Positions 25,856 to 34,582 of a stretch of 64,000 bases of DNA are shown here, one piece after another. A program made the translations under genes and the position numbers. Source of the stretch: Bradyrhizobium sp. CB82 (GTDB lineage: Bacteria; Pseudomonadota; Alphaproteobacteria; Rhizobiales; Xanthobacteraceae). The stretch is from NCBI RefSeq assembly GCF_029714405.1, contig NZ_CP121650.1:6391001-6455000 (forward strand), given 5' to 3'. The notes beneath the pieces are model-generated. The model had not been told where the DNA came from and did not search any database. It worked only from the letters and a program-made list of their open reading frames with translations. Position 1 is the stretch's first letter. Each line of letters begins with the position of its first letter.

Positions 25856-27211
25856 ATGCAGTCTCTGACTCATTCGGACCGGAGCCAGCAAATATCCGGG
25901 GCAATCTACCTGAAACTCGCCGCACTGCTGTTTGTCCTCCTCCTGCTCGTATATACCTATCCGTTCGTCTTCTTGGTCGAGGGCATCGATCCCTCTCTAC
26001 CGATCGACAATCAAGAAGAGACGACAAAACTCGTGTATTACCTTCAGGTGGCAATTCCGCTTTTGTGCATCGCAATTGCCGCAATGTACCATGGCGACCT
26101 GTCTTTTGGCATTCCGGCCGTGATCCTCGTTTTTCCGTTGGTCTGCCTTGCTTCCACCGCTTGGTCCATTGATCCGTATAACACCTTCAAAGCCGCCTCC
26201 ACTCTGATTTTGTTTATTTTCGCCACCGCTGCCATCTGCTCGCTTTTGGAGATAGACGTTTATTGCAATGTGGTGATCAAGGTAATGATCTTTGTGATCC
26301 TCTCCAGCGTCGTGATGGCAATTGCGTTTCCGAAGTACGGAACGCATCAAGTGGGCGATATCTTCGACGACATCCGTGTTGGGGTATGGCGAGGAGTCTT
26401 CAGTCATAAGAATCAGCTGGGCGAAGCTGCGAGCCTCAGCACCTTCACCTTCTTGTGCTTCCGGCGCCCCGTCGGCGCACCCCTTGTGCTGTGGGTTATA
26501 TACACTGCCGCTGCGATCGCCTGCCTCGTGTTTGCCAGTTCGGCTGGCGCATTTTTCACCGTGTGCGGATTGCTCCTCTACTACTGGCTGGTAAGAGTTA
26601 CCGCTGGTCAATCAATCGTTCTAGCGCTGCTGATTATTGCCGCGACCCTCATAGTGTATACGGTCTTCCAGTTGTTTGCCGACGACCTTGTAGCGTTGGT
26701 CGGGAAAGACATGACCTTCACTGGACGCACGGAAATCTGGAGCATCGCGCTTGACGCCGCTTGGGAGCGGCCGGTACTAGGATTCGGCTACTTTGCCGCA
26801 ACCATGGATCCCTTGGGGATTGATGCCTTGAGACCCATTCTCACCCTCGGCATGAAAAGCATAGCTGTGCACAACGGGTACCTCAATGTCCTGATAGATA
26901 CAGGAATCGTCGGCCTGACCTCGTTGGCAATGTGGTTCCTGATTGTCATCGTAAGAGGTCTTCAGCGCGTAAACGCCTCCACTTCCCCTGAAAGAGACTA
27001 CTTCATGCTGCTTGTGTTTTTCCCGATTGGGACCGTATTCTTCTCGTTTGTTGAAGGGGTATTGCACGATCCTCGGGGCTTGATTGGCGCGCTGACCTTC
27101 TCATCGCTTACCGCGATTCCGTGCTACCTGCGGGCATCGCTAGTCTCACCGGACCGACGCTTACTTCGGACGCGGCCCAAACCTTCTGACCTGAGTCCCA
27201 AAAATGGGTAG
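25856..27211 (+). CDS. O-antigen ligase/polymerase-like protein (Wzy), 3' end formed by an insertion sequence
   Basis: About 451 residues from ATG 25856 (GTG 25832 is an alternative overlapping the previous gene). It has ten or more membrane segments and a large extracytoplasmic loop around FSHKNQLGEAASL and FTGRTEIW, both typical of the Wzy_C/ExoQ group. It would join repeat units into the polymer outside the inner membrane. The last seven or so codons (DLSPKNG) lie inside the left end of an IS3 element that begins at 27187, so the native C-terminus has been replaced. The core domain looks complete. Confidence 0.87.
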   Translation: MQSLTHSDRSQQISGAIYLKLAALLFVLLLLVYTYPFVFLVEGIDPSLPIDNQEETTKLVYYLQVAIPLLCIAIAAMYHGDLSFGIPAVILVFPLVCLASTAWSIDPYNTFKAASTLILFIFATAAICSLLEIDVYCNVVIKVMIFVILSSVVMAIAFPKYGTHQVGDIFDDIRVGVWRGVFSHKNQLGEAASLSTFTFLCFRRPVGAPLVLWVIYTAAAIACLVFASSAGAFFTVCGLLLYYWLVRVTAGQSIVLALLIIAATLIVYTVFQLFADDLVALVGKDMTFTGRTEIWSIALDAAWERPVLGFGYFAATMDPLGIDALRPILTLGMKSIAVHNGYLNVLIDTGIVGLTSLAMWFLIVIVRGLQRVNASTSPERDYFMLLVFFPIGTVFFSFVEGVLHDPRGLIGALTFSSLTAIPCYLRASLVSPDRRLLRTRPKPSDLSPKNG

Positions 27212-27692
27212 AGTCCGTCACCCGCTGGGGGATAGACATGAAGGCAAGTCGGTTTCGGTTTACGGAAGAGCAGATCGTAAGGGTTTTGCGGGAGCAGGAG
27301 ACCGGGGGCGAAGACGGCTGATCTCTGCCGCAAATACGGGATCAGCGCGACATTCTACGAATGGAAGGCCAAGTATGGCGGTCTCGATGTCTCGGACGCC
27401 AGGCGACTTCGAGGAGGAGAACGCCCAGCTGAAGAAGCTGCTGGCCGAGGCGATGCTCGACAACGCGATGCTGAGGATATCGCTTCAGAAAAATGATGAC
27501 GACCGAGGCGCCGCCCGTTGGCGAACTGGTCGTGACGAAGTCCAGCGACCAGCGTGCGTTGGGCTTGGCCTTCCCCAGGATCGGGGGCCGGGTCTCCAAG
27601 CCCTTGCGACCGGCCCGTCGCTGGACGGCCTCCCGATCAGCTTCGCATTCTCCGCATCCTCAACATCGTCGATGACGTTACCAAGAAATGCC
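27187..27692 (+). mobile_element. IS3-family remnant 1, rearranged
   Basis: The left end TGACCTGAGTCCC is followed by an orfA start at 27238 (MKASRFRFTEEQIVRVLREQE) that breaks by frameshift within 30 codons; later orfA pieces (LCRKYGI, AKYGGLDVSDA, LLAEAMLDNAML) are in other frames. Beyond orfA, a piece of orfB (KPNARWSLDFVT) is on the minus strand, while the following LRILNIVDDVTKKC is on the plus strand, so an internal segment (about 27490-27640) is inverted. It stops at 27692 against an IS66-type end. Nothing in it can be functional. Confidence 0.7.
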
Positions 27693-27710
27693 GTAAGCGC
27701 TCAACCGGGG
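27693..27710. repeat. solo IS66-type terminal repeat
   Basis: GTAAGCGCTCAACCGGGG matches the left terminal repeat of the IS66 element at 28775 (GTAAGCGCTCAGCCGGGG) with one difference. It has no IS66 body next to it and directly touches the end of IS3 copy 2 at 27711. It is the scar of a lost or deleted IS66 element. Confidence 0.6.
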
Positions 27711-28703
27711 TGGTCTGAGCCCCGCAAACTCCTCCAAAAATGAGTGGAGTCCGTCACCTGGGAAGGGATGGACCATGAAGCCAAGTCGGTTCACAGATGA
27801 GCAGATCATTGGGGTTCTGCGGGAGCAGGAAGCCGGAGCAGCAACGGCCGATGCTTGCCGTAAACACGGGATCTCCAGCGCCACGTTCTATAAGTGGAAG
27901 GCGAGGTATGGCGGCTTGGAAGTGTCCCGACGCCAAGCGGCTCAAGGCATTGGAGGACGAGAACGCCAAGCTGAAGAAGCTGTTGGCCGAGGCGATGCTC
28001 GACAACGCCATGCTCAAGGACGTTGCGTCAAAAAAAATGGTGACGCCCGTCGCGAGACGAGAGGCCCGTCGCTCATCTGCGGACTACGTTCGAGGTGAGC
28101 GAGCGGCGGGCGTGCAAAGTCCTTGGCGCAGATCGCGCATCGGTGCGCTATCGCGGCCGGCGAGCCGACGATGCTCTCGTACGTAGTTCCGGTGTCTCTA
28201 TCGCGAGGAACGGCTTCAAGTCCGCCGGTGTGGTGGACCACGGGCGCTCGGCACCAGGGCGCCGCTTTCGATCCCGCAGGGAGCCAACCAGCGCTGGAGC
28301 CTCGACTTCCTGTCGGATGCATTTGCTGACGGCCGACGCGAAAGGCAGATCGATTGGCACTACATCGCGCCCGGCAAGCCGACCCAGAATGCCTTCATCG
28401 AGAGTTTCAACGCCCGCCTGCGCGACGAACTTCTCAATGAGACGCTGTTCACCTCGCTGGCACAGGCTCGCGCCTTGCTGGCGGCCTGGAAAGACGACTA
28501 CAACAACGCCAGGCCGCACAGTGCACTGGGCAACCTCACACTCGACCGAATACGCCAATCGCGGCGATCCTGGGCCGCAACGGGGCGGGACGCTGCGCTA
28601 TGACGAGGGCTCCGCGCCCGCCCCGTTGCTCCACCGAGCCTGATGCGCTCAAATGTCACCGGGACTCTCCCCTATTGCTGGATGAAGCGCGGGGCTCAGA
28701 CCA
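27711..28703 (+). mobile_element. IS3-family element copy 2, internally deleted
   Basis: Bounded by a perfect 15-bp inverted repeat: TGGTCTGAGCCCCGC at 27711-27725 and its complement at 28689-28703, starting TG and ending CA as expected. At 993 bp it is shorter than a complete element of this type because part of orfB is missing. No target duplication is seen. The orfA sequence (CRKHGISSATFYKWKARYGG) points to the IS407-like branch. Confidence 0.75.
27775..28603 (+). pseudogene. IS3 transposase genes orfA/orfB, frameshifted and deleted
   Basis: OrfA begins at ATG 27775 (MKPSRFTDEQIIGVLREQEA) but shifts frame after ARYGGLEVS; the rest (LKALEDENAKLKKLLAEAM) is in another frame. OrfB pieces follow: [37 protein letters not shown], then directly [19 protein letters not shown] and [11 protein letters not shown]. 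The join between ADGRR and ERQIDWHY removes the part of the DDE domain that holds the second aspartate, so no active transposase can be made. Confidence 0.8.
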
Positions 28704-28774
28704 GGATATTTGGACAGCCAGAAAGTTGTCCGGCCGCCCCTTTTCAGTTTTCCGCACGTCAGGAGTGCATGGCC
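28467..28774 (+). repeat. about 308-bp direct repeat, left copy
   Basis: This stretch, from inside orfB of IS3 copy 2 through its right end to the base before IS66 copy 1, is repeated on the other side of that IS66 (33643-33696 continued at 36597-36854). Over 28521-28774 against 36601-36854 there is a single difference (C28760 versus T36840). The right copy also lacks 4 bases within GAAAGACGACTAC. Confidence 0.85.
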
Positions 28775-28794
28775 GTAAGCGCTCAGCCGGGGCC

Positions 28795-29900
28795 CTATTG
28801 AGGCTGGCTTGACGTTTTGCGGAATCGCCACGGCATGAGGTCTTCGATCCTGCTATGGGGATGGCCGTCGATGATCGCCTCGAGTGTTTCGGTGATGTAG
28901 GCAGCCGGGTTGACGCCGTTGAGCTTGCAGGTAGCGACGATCGACGCCAGCAAGGCCCAGTTTTCTGCCCCGATTTCATGACCGGCGAAGAGAGCATTTT
29001 TCCTTGTCAAGCAGACTGGCCGGATGGCGTTCTCGACCGGGTTGGTGTCGAGCTCGAGACGGCCGTCTTCGAGGAAGCGGGTCAGTCCCTGCCAATGATT
29101 GAGCGCATAGCGGATGTCCTAGGCGAGCGTCGAAGCGCTGGAGATCATTGACAGCTGTTTCTCGAACCACGGCTTTAACGCGGCTACCATGGGCAGCGAG
29201 TGCTCCTTGCGCGCAACCAACCGGATGTCCGGCGACGAGCCGCGCACCATGGCTTCGATGGCGTAAAGCTGTGCGATGTGCCGAACGGCGGCCTCGGCGA
29301 TCGGCGATTTGCTGTTGCGGGCCAACTTGACAAAGCGTCGGCGCAAGTGACTCCAGCAATGCACGAGCGTCCATGGCCCTTGCCGTCGAGCGGCTTCGGT
29401 CAGTCGGTCATAACCCTCATAGGCATCGCATTGCAGGAAGCGTCCGCTGAAGCCATCCAGGAACTTCTCAGCGAAGGCACCGCTGCGACCGGGGGCATAT
29501 CGGAACAGCACGATCGGCGGACTTGGGCCGCTGTGGCCGCGGTCATCGGAGACAACCGCCCAGAAGTAGCCTTTCTTCGTTTGGCCGCGCCCGGGATCGA
29601 GTACCGGCGCCGTGGTTTCGTCCATGAACAGGCGATCCGCCATGGCCAGGCGGCGGCGCATGTGGTCCGCGATCGGTTGAAGATGGAAGCAGGCTCGGCC
29701 GGACCAGTTGCCCAGTGTCGCCCGATCAAGCCGGATTCCCTGGCGCGCATAGATCTCGGCCTGACGGTAAAATGGCGTATGGTCGCCAAACTTGGAGACG
29801 ATCACGTGCGCAATGGCCGCTTCGGTCGGCAGCCCGCTGGGCACGACATGCTCCGGTGCGTGTGCCTGCACGACAGGGCCGGAGCAGCGGCGACAGATGT
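28795..29900 (-). pseudogene. IS66 transposase tnpC, C-terminal part with amber stop
   Basis: The frame begins at the IS21 junction with KYICRRCSGPVVQ (zinc-binding segment), runs through the DDE core (MDETTAPVLDPGRGQTKKGYFW split as two pieces: MDETTAPVLDPG and KKGYFWAV; CDAYEGYDRL; HCWSHLRRRF) and meets TAG at 29119-29121 directly before DIRYALNHWQGLTRF. Beyond the stop the same frame continues normally (NPVENAIRPV, NALFAGHEIGAENWALL) to 28795. A single base change would explain the stop. The N-terminal part is on the other side of the IS21 at 32239-32722. Confidence 0.85.
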
Positions 29901-29965
29901 ATTTCTGTGAGTGGCGGAGTTATTCTCCCCACCTATGGCATTTGAAAATTCCCCAGTTTTCGTGA

Positions 29966-30003
29966 CGGCCGACCGTCCAGGGCATGCCCTGGACGGTCGG
30001 CCG
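29966..30003. repeat. 38-bp perfect palindrome in the IS21 leader
   Basis: Perfect palindrome centred on GCATGC (29982-29987): the left arm ends GACCGTCCAGGGCAT, the right arm is its complement. It lies between the IS21 left end and the istA start at 30052. In RNA it would form a very stable hairpin that could block read-through from outside promoters into istA, or it could be a recognition site for the element's own proteins. Confidence 0.75.
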
Positions 30004-30051
30004 GCGCGCCGAATCGCTGACGCTCCTCCTGCAGGCGGGAGGGAGGGCGCG

Positions 30052-31310
30052 GTGATCAAACTTGGGGAACTTGTCATGATCTTGGATTTGCATCGCCAAG
30101 GTCTGTCGGTCAGCGCTATCGCCCGGCAGCTTGGTGTCGACCGAAAGACAGTCAGGGCCTACATCGCCAAAGGGTTGGAGCCGCCGGTCTACGAAAAGCG
30201 GGCACCAAGGCCGGGAATCGTCGATCACTTCCAAACCTATTTGCGCGAACGACTGGCGGCCTATCCCGCGCTCACGGCTGTGCGGCTATGGCGTGAGCTC
30301 AAGGAACGCGGCTTCGCTGGCGGCTACAGCGTCGTCCGCGATCGCGTGCGGGAGCTGCGGCCTTCCCGGCCGGCGGGCTTCGAAGTCCGTTTTGAAACGC
30401 CAGCGGGTGAGCAGGCGCAAGTCGACTTCGCCAGGTTCGAGGTCGAGTTCGTCGATGAGCCAGGGGTCAAGCGCATCGTCTGGCTGTTCTCGATGGTGCT
30501 CGGCTACTCACGGCTGATCTGGGCGCGCTTCGTTGTCCATCAAGATTTGCAAACCGTTCTTCGCTGTCATATTGCCGCTCTGGAGGCGATCGGCGGCGTT
30601 CCGCGCGAGATCCTCTACGACCGGATGAAGACCGCTGTCCTCGGCGAGGACGCCGAGGGGCTCGTGGTCTACAACCGCGCCCTCGTCGATCTCGCTCGCC
30701 ATTATGGCTTCCAGCCACGCGCCTGCCGGCCCTATCGGGCCAAGACCAAGGGCAAGGTCGAGCGGCCGTTCCGCTATATCCGCGAGGACTTCTTCCTCGG
30801 CGGCGTCTTCGGCAATCTCGAGGACCTCAACGGCCAGCTCCGCCATTGGCTGGATACGGTCGCCAATCCTCGGGTGCATGCCACAACGCGTCGGGTCGTC
30901 AACGAGGCTTTCGCCGAGGAAAGGGCGTCACTGCAAGCCTTACCGAGCGCGCCGTATCGGGCGGTGTTGCGTCTGGAGCGGCGGGCCTCGCATGAAGGCA
31001 TGGTGAGCGTCGGCGGCAATCTCTACAGCGTGCCTGATACCACGCGTCGGCGGGTCTTCGACGTCCATGTCCTCGCCGACGAAATCCGTATCTTCGAGGG
31101 CAGCGTTCTGGTGGCAAGCCATGCTCCGCTCGAAGAGCGCGGCCAAAAGCGGCTCGATCCTGCGCATCGCAAGCTCGCCAGCTTCGGCCGACGCCGCTCA
31201 GGCAATCCGGAACCAATCACTCTCACGCGCGCCGGTGCCACGCCGTTCGTCGTTCGCTGGACTTCTACGCGGCCGTCGGCCGCCGCCTGGCAACCCAGGA
31301 GGTCGTGTGA
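30052..31310 (+). pseudogene. istA: IS21 transposase istA, frameshifted near the 3' end
   Basis: The start is GTG 30052 with GGAGGGAGGG upstream (VIKLGELVMILDLHRQGLS). It has the helix-turn-helix (SAIARQLGVDRKTVRAYI), the DDE core (QVDFARFEVEF, ILYDRMKT, and PYRAKTKGKVERPF with the glutamate) and the C-terminal beta part (VGGNLYSVPDTTRRR). Near 31250 the frame changes: the expected ending RSLDFYAAVGRRLATQEVV is present one frame over, ending at TGA 31308-31310, which overlaps istB as usual. As it stands, the frame runs on to 31389 with a wrong tail. The core is intact, so partial activity cannot be excluded. Confidence 0.8.
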
Positions 31311-32215
31311 TGAGTGCTTCCTCCGTCGTCGAGCGGATCAAGACCAGTCTCGTCGGCCTGAAAATGCCGCGTGCGCTGGAAATCCTTGATACTACCCTGC
31401 GCGGTATCGAACGCGGCGAAATGGGCGCCGTCGATGCCATCGACGCCTTGCTTACCGAAGAACTCACGATGCGCGAAAACCGCCGCGTTAAAATGGCGGT
31501 CCAGATGGCCAAGTTGTCGGCGATCAAAACTCTCGCCGGCTTTGACTTCGCCTTCCAGCCTTCGCTCGACAAAAACCGCGTCCTGGCGCTCGCCGGATTG
31601 CAGTTCATTAATCGCGCCGAAGCCATCCACCTCATCGGGCCACCAGGAACCGGCAAGACCCATCTGAGCCTGGCCCTCGGTGTTGAGGCTGTCAAAGCTG
31701 GGCGCAGCGTCTACTTCAGCTCTCTCGCTGATATCGTTGCCTCGCTCGCCAAGGCCGAACGTGACGGCGCTCTGCGCGAGCGGATCCGCTACTACTGCCG
31801 TTTTGCGCTGCTCATCGTCGACGAAATCGGCTACCTACCGGTCACTCCCGGCGGTGGCAACTTGTTCTTCCAGCTCGTCAACGCCCGGTATGAAAAAGGC
31901 GCGATGATCCTGACCTCGAACCGCGGCTTCGCGGAGTGGGGAGAGATCTTCGGCGATTCCGTCGTCGCGACCGCGCTCCTCGATCGTCTCCTTCATCACG
32001 CTGTCGTCATTCAAATCGAGGGCTCGAGCTATCGCCTACGCGAACACGCCGATCTTGTCCCCGAGACAATCCGCCACAAGACGCAGGCAACCGCAAAACA
32101 CATTCCGCCGACCCTGAAACGCCGGGGGCCGGCCACCGAAAAACGGAGTTGCCGATCACGTCGACGGCTGATCGCCATCCCGCCAAGCTGGGGAATTTTG
32201 CGGCGCCACTTCTGA
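31310..32215 (+). CDS. istB: IS21 helper ATPase IstB
   Basis: 301 residues from ATG 31310, overlapping the istA stop. IstB is the AAA+ ATPase that helps IstA choose and use target sites. Walker A is GPPGTGKTH (near residue 110), Walker B is LLIVDEIGYLP, and the sensor region reads LTSNRGFAEWGEIF. The C-terminal 45 residues (after IRHKTQ) are basic and run into the element's right end; they may be read-through and not part of the original protein. This gene looks intact. Confidence 0.9.
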   Translation: MSASSVVERIKTSLVGLKMPRALEILDTTLRGIERGEMGAVDAIDALLTEELTMRENRRVKMAVQMAKLSAIKTLAGFDFAFQPSLDKNRVLALAGLQFINRAEAIHLIGPPGTGKTHLSLALGVEAVKAGRSVYFSSLADIVASLAKAERDGALRERIRYYCRFALLIVDEIGYLPVTPGGGNLFFQLVNARYEKGAMILTSNRGFAEWGEIFGDSVVATALLDRLLHHAVVIQIEGSSYRLREHADLVPETIRHKTQATAKHIPPTLKRRGPATEKRSCRSRRRLIAIPPSWGILRRHF

Positions 32216-32238
32216 GGAGATTCCGCGCGCCGTTGACA

Positions 32239-32722
32239 ATTTCGGGCGGCGCGTGACCAGCACACGCCATTGCGCCGGGATCACGTCGAGGCGCTTGCTG
32301 ACGTCCTCGCCGATCTTCGTCATGGTGCCGCAACCGCACGGGCAGAGCGTGCTCGCAGGCTCGATAACCCGCTCCACCCGCGGCAAGTGGGCAGGCAAGC
32401 AGCCGCGATTGCGATGAGAGCCTTGATCCGTCACGCTCCGCGATCGGCCCTGGATCACCGTCTCGGCTCTCTCCTGCGCCGCGTCCAGGATGCCTTGCGC
32501 GATCTCCACGTCTTCGAGCGGCAAGTGATACTGATCTGGTCGCAGCTTCTCGGACTTCGCGCCAAACTTGTCGCGTCGCAATTCGCCGAGAATGATCTCC
32601 AGCCGACGCCGGGCCTCCTCCGACGCCGCCAGTGCCCCCTGATGCTCGCTCAAAGCCGCCTTCGTTTGCGCCAAAAGCGCCTTCAGTCGTTCGTTTTCGT
32701 CGCGCAGCGCCGCGATGCTCAT
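32239..32722 (-). pseudogene. IS66 transposase tnpC, N-terminal part cut by IS21
   Basis: From ATG 32722 (MSIAALRDENERLKALLAQ) it encodes the leucine-zipper-like helix, the FGAKSEKL segment, the PCGCGTM zinc-binding region and EDVSKRLDVIPAQWRVLVTRRPK, where the IS21 insertion begins. The open frame then runs on into IS21 sequence for 30 residues. The matching C-terminal part is at 28795-29900. Confidence 0.85.
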
Positions 32723-32791
32723 GGGCTATTTCGAGCACATCGGCGCCGCACGTGCCACGTTCAAAATAGCTGCCGAGTCATTCTGTCGCAG

Positions 32792-33145
32792 TTATCCCGC
32801 CGCCTGCGGGCGCCGCGCTTCCTCCGGGCGGACCAACCTCCAATCCAGGCCCTCGAACAAGGCCGCAAACATCGCCGGCGACATGCGCATCACGCCGTCC
32901 GCGATCGTTGGCCAAACGAACTTGCAACCTTCGAGGCGTTTGTGCACCAACACCAGGCCCGTTCGATCCCAGACCAAAATCTTGATCCGATCCGCTCGTT
33001 TCGATCGGAACACGAAGGCTGCGCCGCTGAACGGGTCGAGACGAAGCATCTCCTGCACCTTCGCCGCAAGCCCATCGTGGCCACAGCGGAAGTCGATCGG
33101 CTGCGTTGCAACGTAAATCTTCAGATCAGCACCGGCCGCAATCAT
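32792..33145 (-). CDS. tnpB: IS66 accessory protein TnpB
   Basis: 117 residues of the IS66 Orf2 family (KIYVATQPIDFRCGHDGLAA, KILVWDRTGLVLVHKRLEGCKF broken here as KILVWDRTGLVL and KRLEGCKF, and PAMFAALFEGLDWRL). TnpB is needed for IS66 transposition, but its role is not known. It overlaps tnpA by 4 bases. The frame is intact, although the element around it is not. Confidence 0.88.
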   Translation of the reverse strand: MIAAGADLKIYVATQPIDFRCGHDGLAAKVQEMLRLDPFSGAAFVFRSKRADRIKILVWDRTGLVLVHKRLEGCKFVWPTIADGVMRMSPAMFAALFEGLDWRLVRPEEARRPQAAG

Positions 33146-33563
33146 CGTGATGCTCGCAGCACGCGGATCACCCGGGACAGCTGCTCGGCATCAATGGCCG
33201 TATCCGTCCGCAGCACGATATCACCAATCGCGATCTCAAGCTTGATTGCCGGAGCCTGACGCTCCTCCAACGCACCTCCCACCACCAGCGGCGCGAATGT
33301 CGGCTGCGACGCTTCGCACGCCGGCAGCAGGCCTCGCTGTCGAAAGCGCCGTCGCCAGTCGTAGATCTGCCAGCGCGTCGCTCCATACTTGCGCGCCACC
33401 TCGGATACCTGGGCACCAGTAACAGGCTCTCGGCGACGGCCCGAGCTCTCTCAGCTTCCGAACGCACACGGCGCCCCGACGGCCCTTCAAGAACCTCCAG
33501 CCGGCTCACCGACCCTGGCGATGAGCCGTCCAAATGGACGTCCTTTTTGCTGTCCAATCCCAT
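33142..33563 (-). pseudogene. IS66 accessory gene tnpA with frameshift
   Basis: The start MGLDSKKDVHLDG at 33563 is followed by RRVRSEAERARAVAESL, and then a one-base loss near 33415 shifts the frame: the expected VPGAQVSEVARKYGATRWQIYDWRRR continues in the next frame. The downstream half (MARKYGATRWQIYDW onward, 33142-33399) is a Tnp helix-turn-helix protein piece. This frameshift would stop production of a full OrfA. Confidence 0.78.
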
Positions 33564-33642
33564 CCCGAACCTCCGTCCAAGCCGGAGGCTTCTTCGCACA
33601 GCTATCCAGATCCCGAAGCAAGGGTTCCGGCTAAGCGCTTAC

Positions 33643-33696
33643 CTCGCGCCTTGCTGGCGGCCTGGAAAACTACAACAACGCCAGGCCGCACAGTGC
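33643..33696 (+). repeat. 308-bp direct repeat, right copy, first piece
   Basis: CTCGCGCCTTGCTGGCGGCC and following bases equal IS3 copy 2 from 28467, with a 4-base deletion. The piece ends in CACAGTGC (33689-33696), where IS66 copy 2 has inserted. The repeat resumes at 36597. Confidence 0.85.
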
Positions 33697-33754
33697 GTAT
33701 CCGTCCGGTGAAGGCCGCCTTGCCGAATGAGGCGTGTTGTTGAGTACTGTCCTT

Positions 33755-34165
33755 ATGGACAGTGATAGGCGCAGTGCCCAAGTCGAACGGCTCGAAGTAG
33801 TGGACACAGGCCGGCGGCGACGCTGGTCCGAGGATGAGAAGCTCAGGATCGTCCTGGAGAGCTTACAGGCGCCGCGCCAGGTCGCGGCAACAGCGCGGCG
33901 GTATGGTGTTTCGCGCTCATTGCTGCTGCGATGGCGACGGTCGTTTCGGCCTGAGCCGAAGGATGCGGTCCATCGACCTGGCTTCGTACCGGCGATGGTG
34001 GTCGCGGAAGCAGGGCCGGCGCCTTGTCCAGTCGCGCCGGCCAACAGCGGCGGGTCGATCGAGATCGAGTTTGTTGCCGGGGCTCGGATGCGGATCACGG
34101 GCACGGTCGACGCGGCGACGCTGAAGGCTGCGGTCGCGGCACTGGCAGATGGACGGCCGCAGTGA
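33755..34165 (+). CDS. tnpA: IS66 accessory protein TnpA (helix-turn-helix)
   Basis: 136 residues from ATG 33755 (MDSDRRSAQVERLEVV); the frame is open 7 codons further. The N-terminal helix-turn-helix of the IS66/IS3 OrfA kind is at about 20-65 (RWSEDEKLRIVLESL, VAATARRYGVSRSLLLRWRR), and the C-terminal strand-rich part (IEIEFVAGARMRITG) is typical of IS66 OrfA. It probably binds the element's ends. The stop overlaps tnpB. Confidence 0.88.
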   Translation: MDSDRRSAQVERLEVVDTGRRRRWSEDEKLRIVLESLQAPRQVAATARRYGVSRSLLLRWRRSFRPEPKDAVHRPGFVPAMVVAEAGPAPCPVAPANSGGSIEIEFVAGARMRITGTVDAATLKAAVAALADGRPQ

Positions 34166-34509
34166 TCCCCATTCCGTCGGGCGTCCGGGTGTGGATTGCG
34201 ACCGGCCATACAGACATGCGCCGCGGCATGAACTCGCTGGCCTTGCTGGTGCAGGAAGCCTTCAAGCGAGACCCGCACGGCGGCGATCTCTATGTGTTCC
34301 GTGGCAGGAGCGGCAAGCTGATCAAGATCCTCTGGCACGATGGGCTTGGGATGTCGCTCTACGCCAAGCGGCTGGAGCGCGGTCGCTTCTTGTGGCCGTC
34401 GTCGGCTGATGGCGTGGTGACAATCACCCCAGCCCAGCTTGGCTACCTGCTGGAGGGCATCGACTGGCGGATGCCGCAACAGACCTGGCGACCGCGGGCG
34501 GCGGGCTGA
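34162..34509 (+). CDS. tnpB: IS66 accessory protein TnpB
   Basis: 115 residues starting at GTG 34162, which overlaps the tnpA stop (GTGA). It shows the family pattern PSGVRVWIATGHTDMRRGMN, LYVFRGRSGKLIKILWHDG, YAKRLERGRFLWP and LGYLLEGIDWR. It is required for IS66 movement in studied elements, but its mechanism is unknown. Confidence 0.9.
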   Translation: MIPIPSGVRVWIATGHTDMRRGMNSLALLVQEAFKRDPHGGDLYVFRGRSGKLIKILWHDGLGMSLYAKRLERGRFLWPSSADGVVTITPAQLGYLLEGIDWRMPQQTWRPRAAG

Positions 34510-34582
34510 TCGCTGGGATTTGAATCGGTGGCACGATCAGCGGTTCGGACAGAGACCGCGTCTTGTGATTCTCTGGTCGGCG

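Larger units (their letters stand above)
29906..32238 (+). mobile_element. IS21-family element inserted in IS66 tnpC
   Basis: 2333 bp. The left end TGTGAGTGGCGGAG and the right end, read inward, TGTCAACGGCGCGC are imperfect inverted repeats that begin TGT and end ACA. A second shared inner block (TGGC, then AAAATTCCCCAG) is near 29937 and 32190. The flanking 5 bases ATTTC are duplicated at 29901-29905 and 32239-32243. Removing the element and one ATTTC restores the IS66 tnpC reading frame as RRPKYICRRC, which proves the boundaries. It carries istA and istB. Confidence 0.9.
28775..33642 (-). mobile_element. IS66-family element copy 1, interrupted by IS21
   Basis: Terminal repeats GTAAGCGCTCAGCCGG at 28775 and the complement of GTAAGCGCTTAGCCGG ending at 33642. 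It reads tnpA, tnpB, tnpC on the minus strand. tnpC is split by the IS21 element at 29906-32238. Without the insertion the element would be about 2.5 kb, the usual IS66 size. The 8 bases on the left (GCATGGCC) and right (CTCGCGCC) do not match; each is instead an end of the 308-bp direct repeat. tnpA has a frameshift and tnpC an added stop codon, so the element is dead. Confidence 0.85.
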
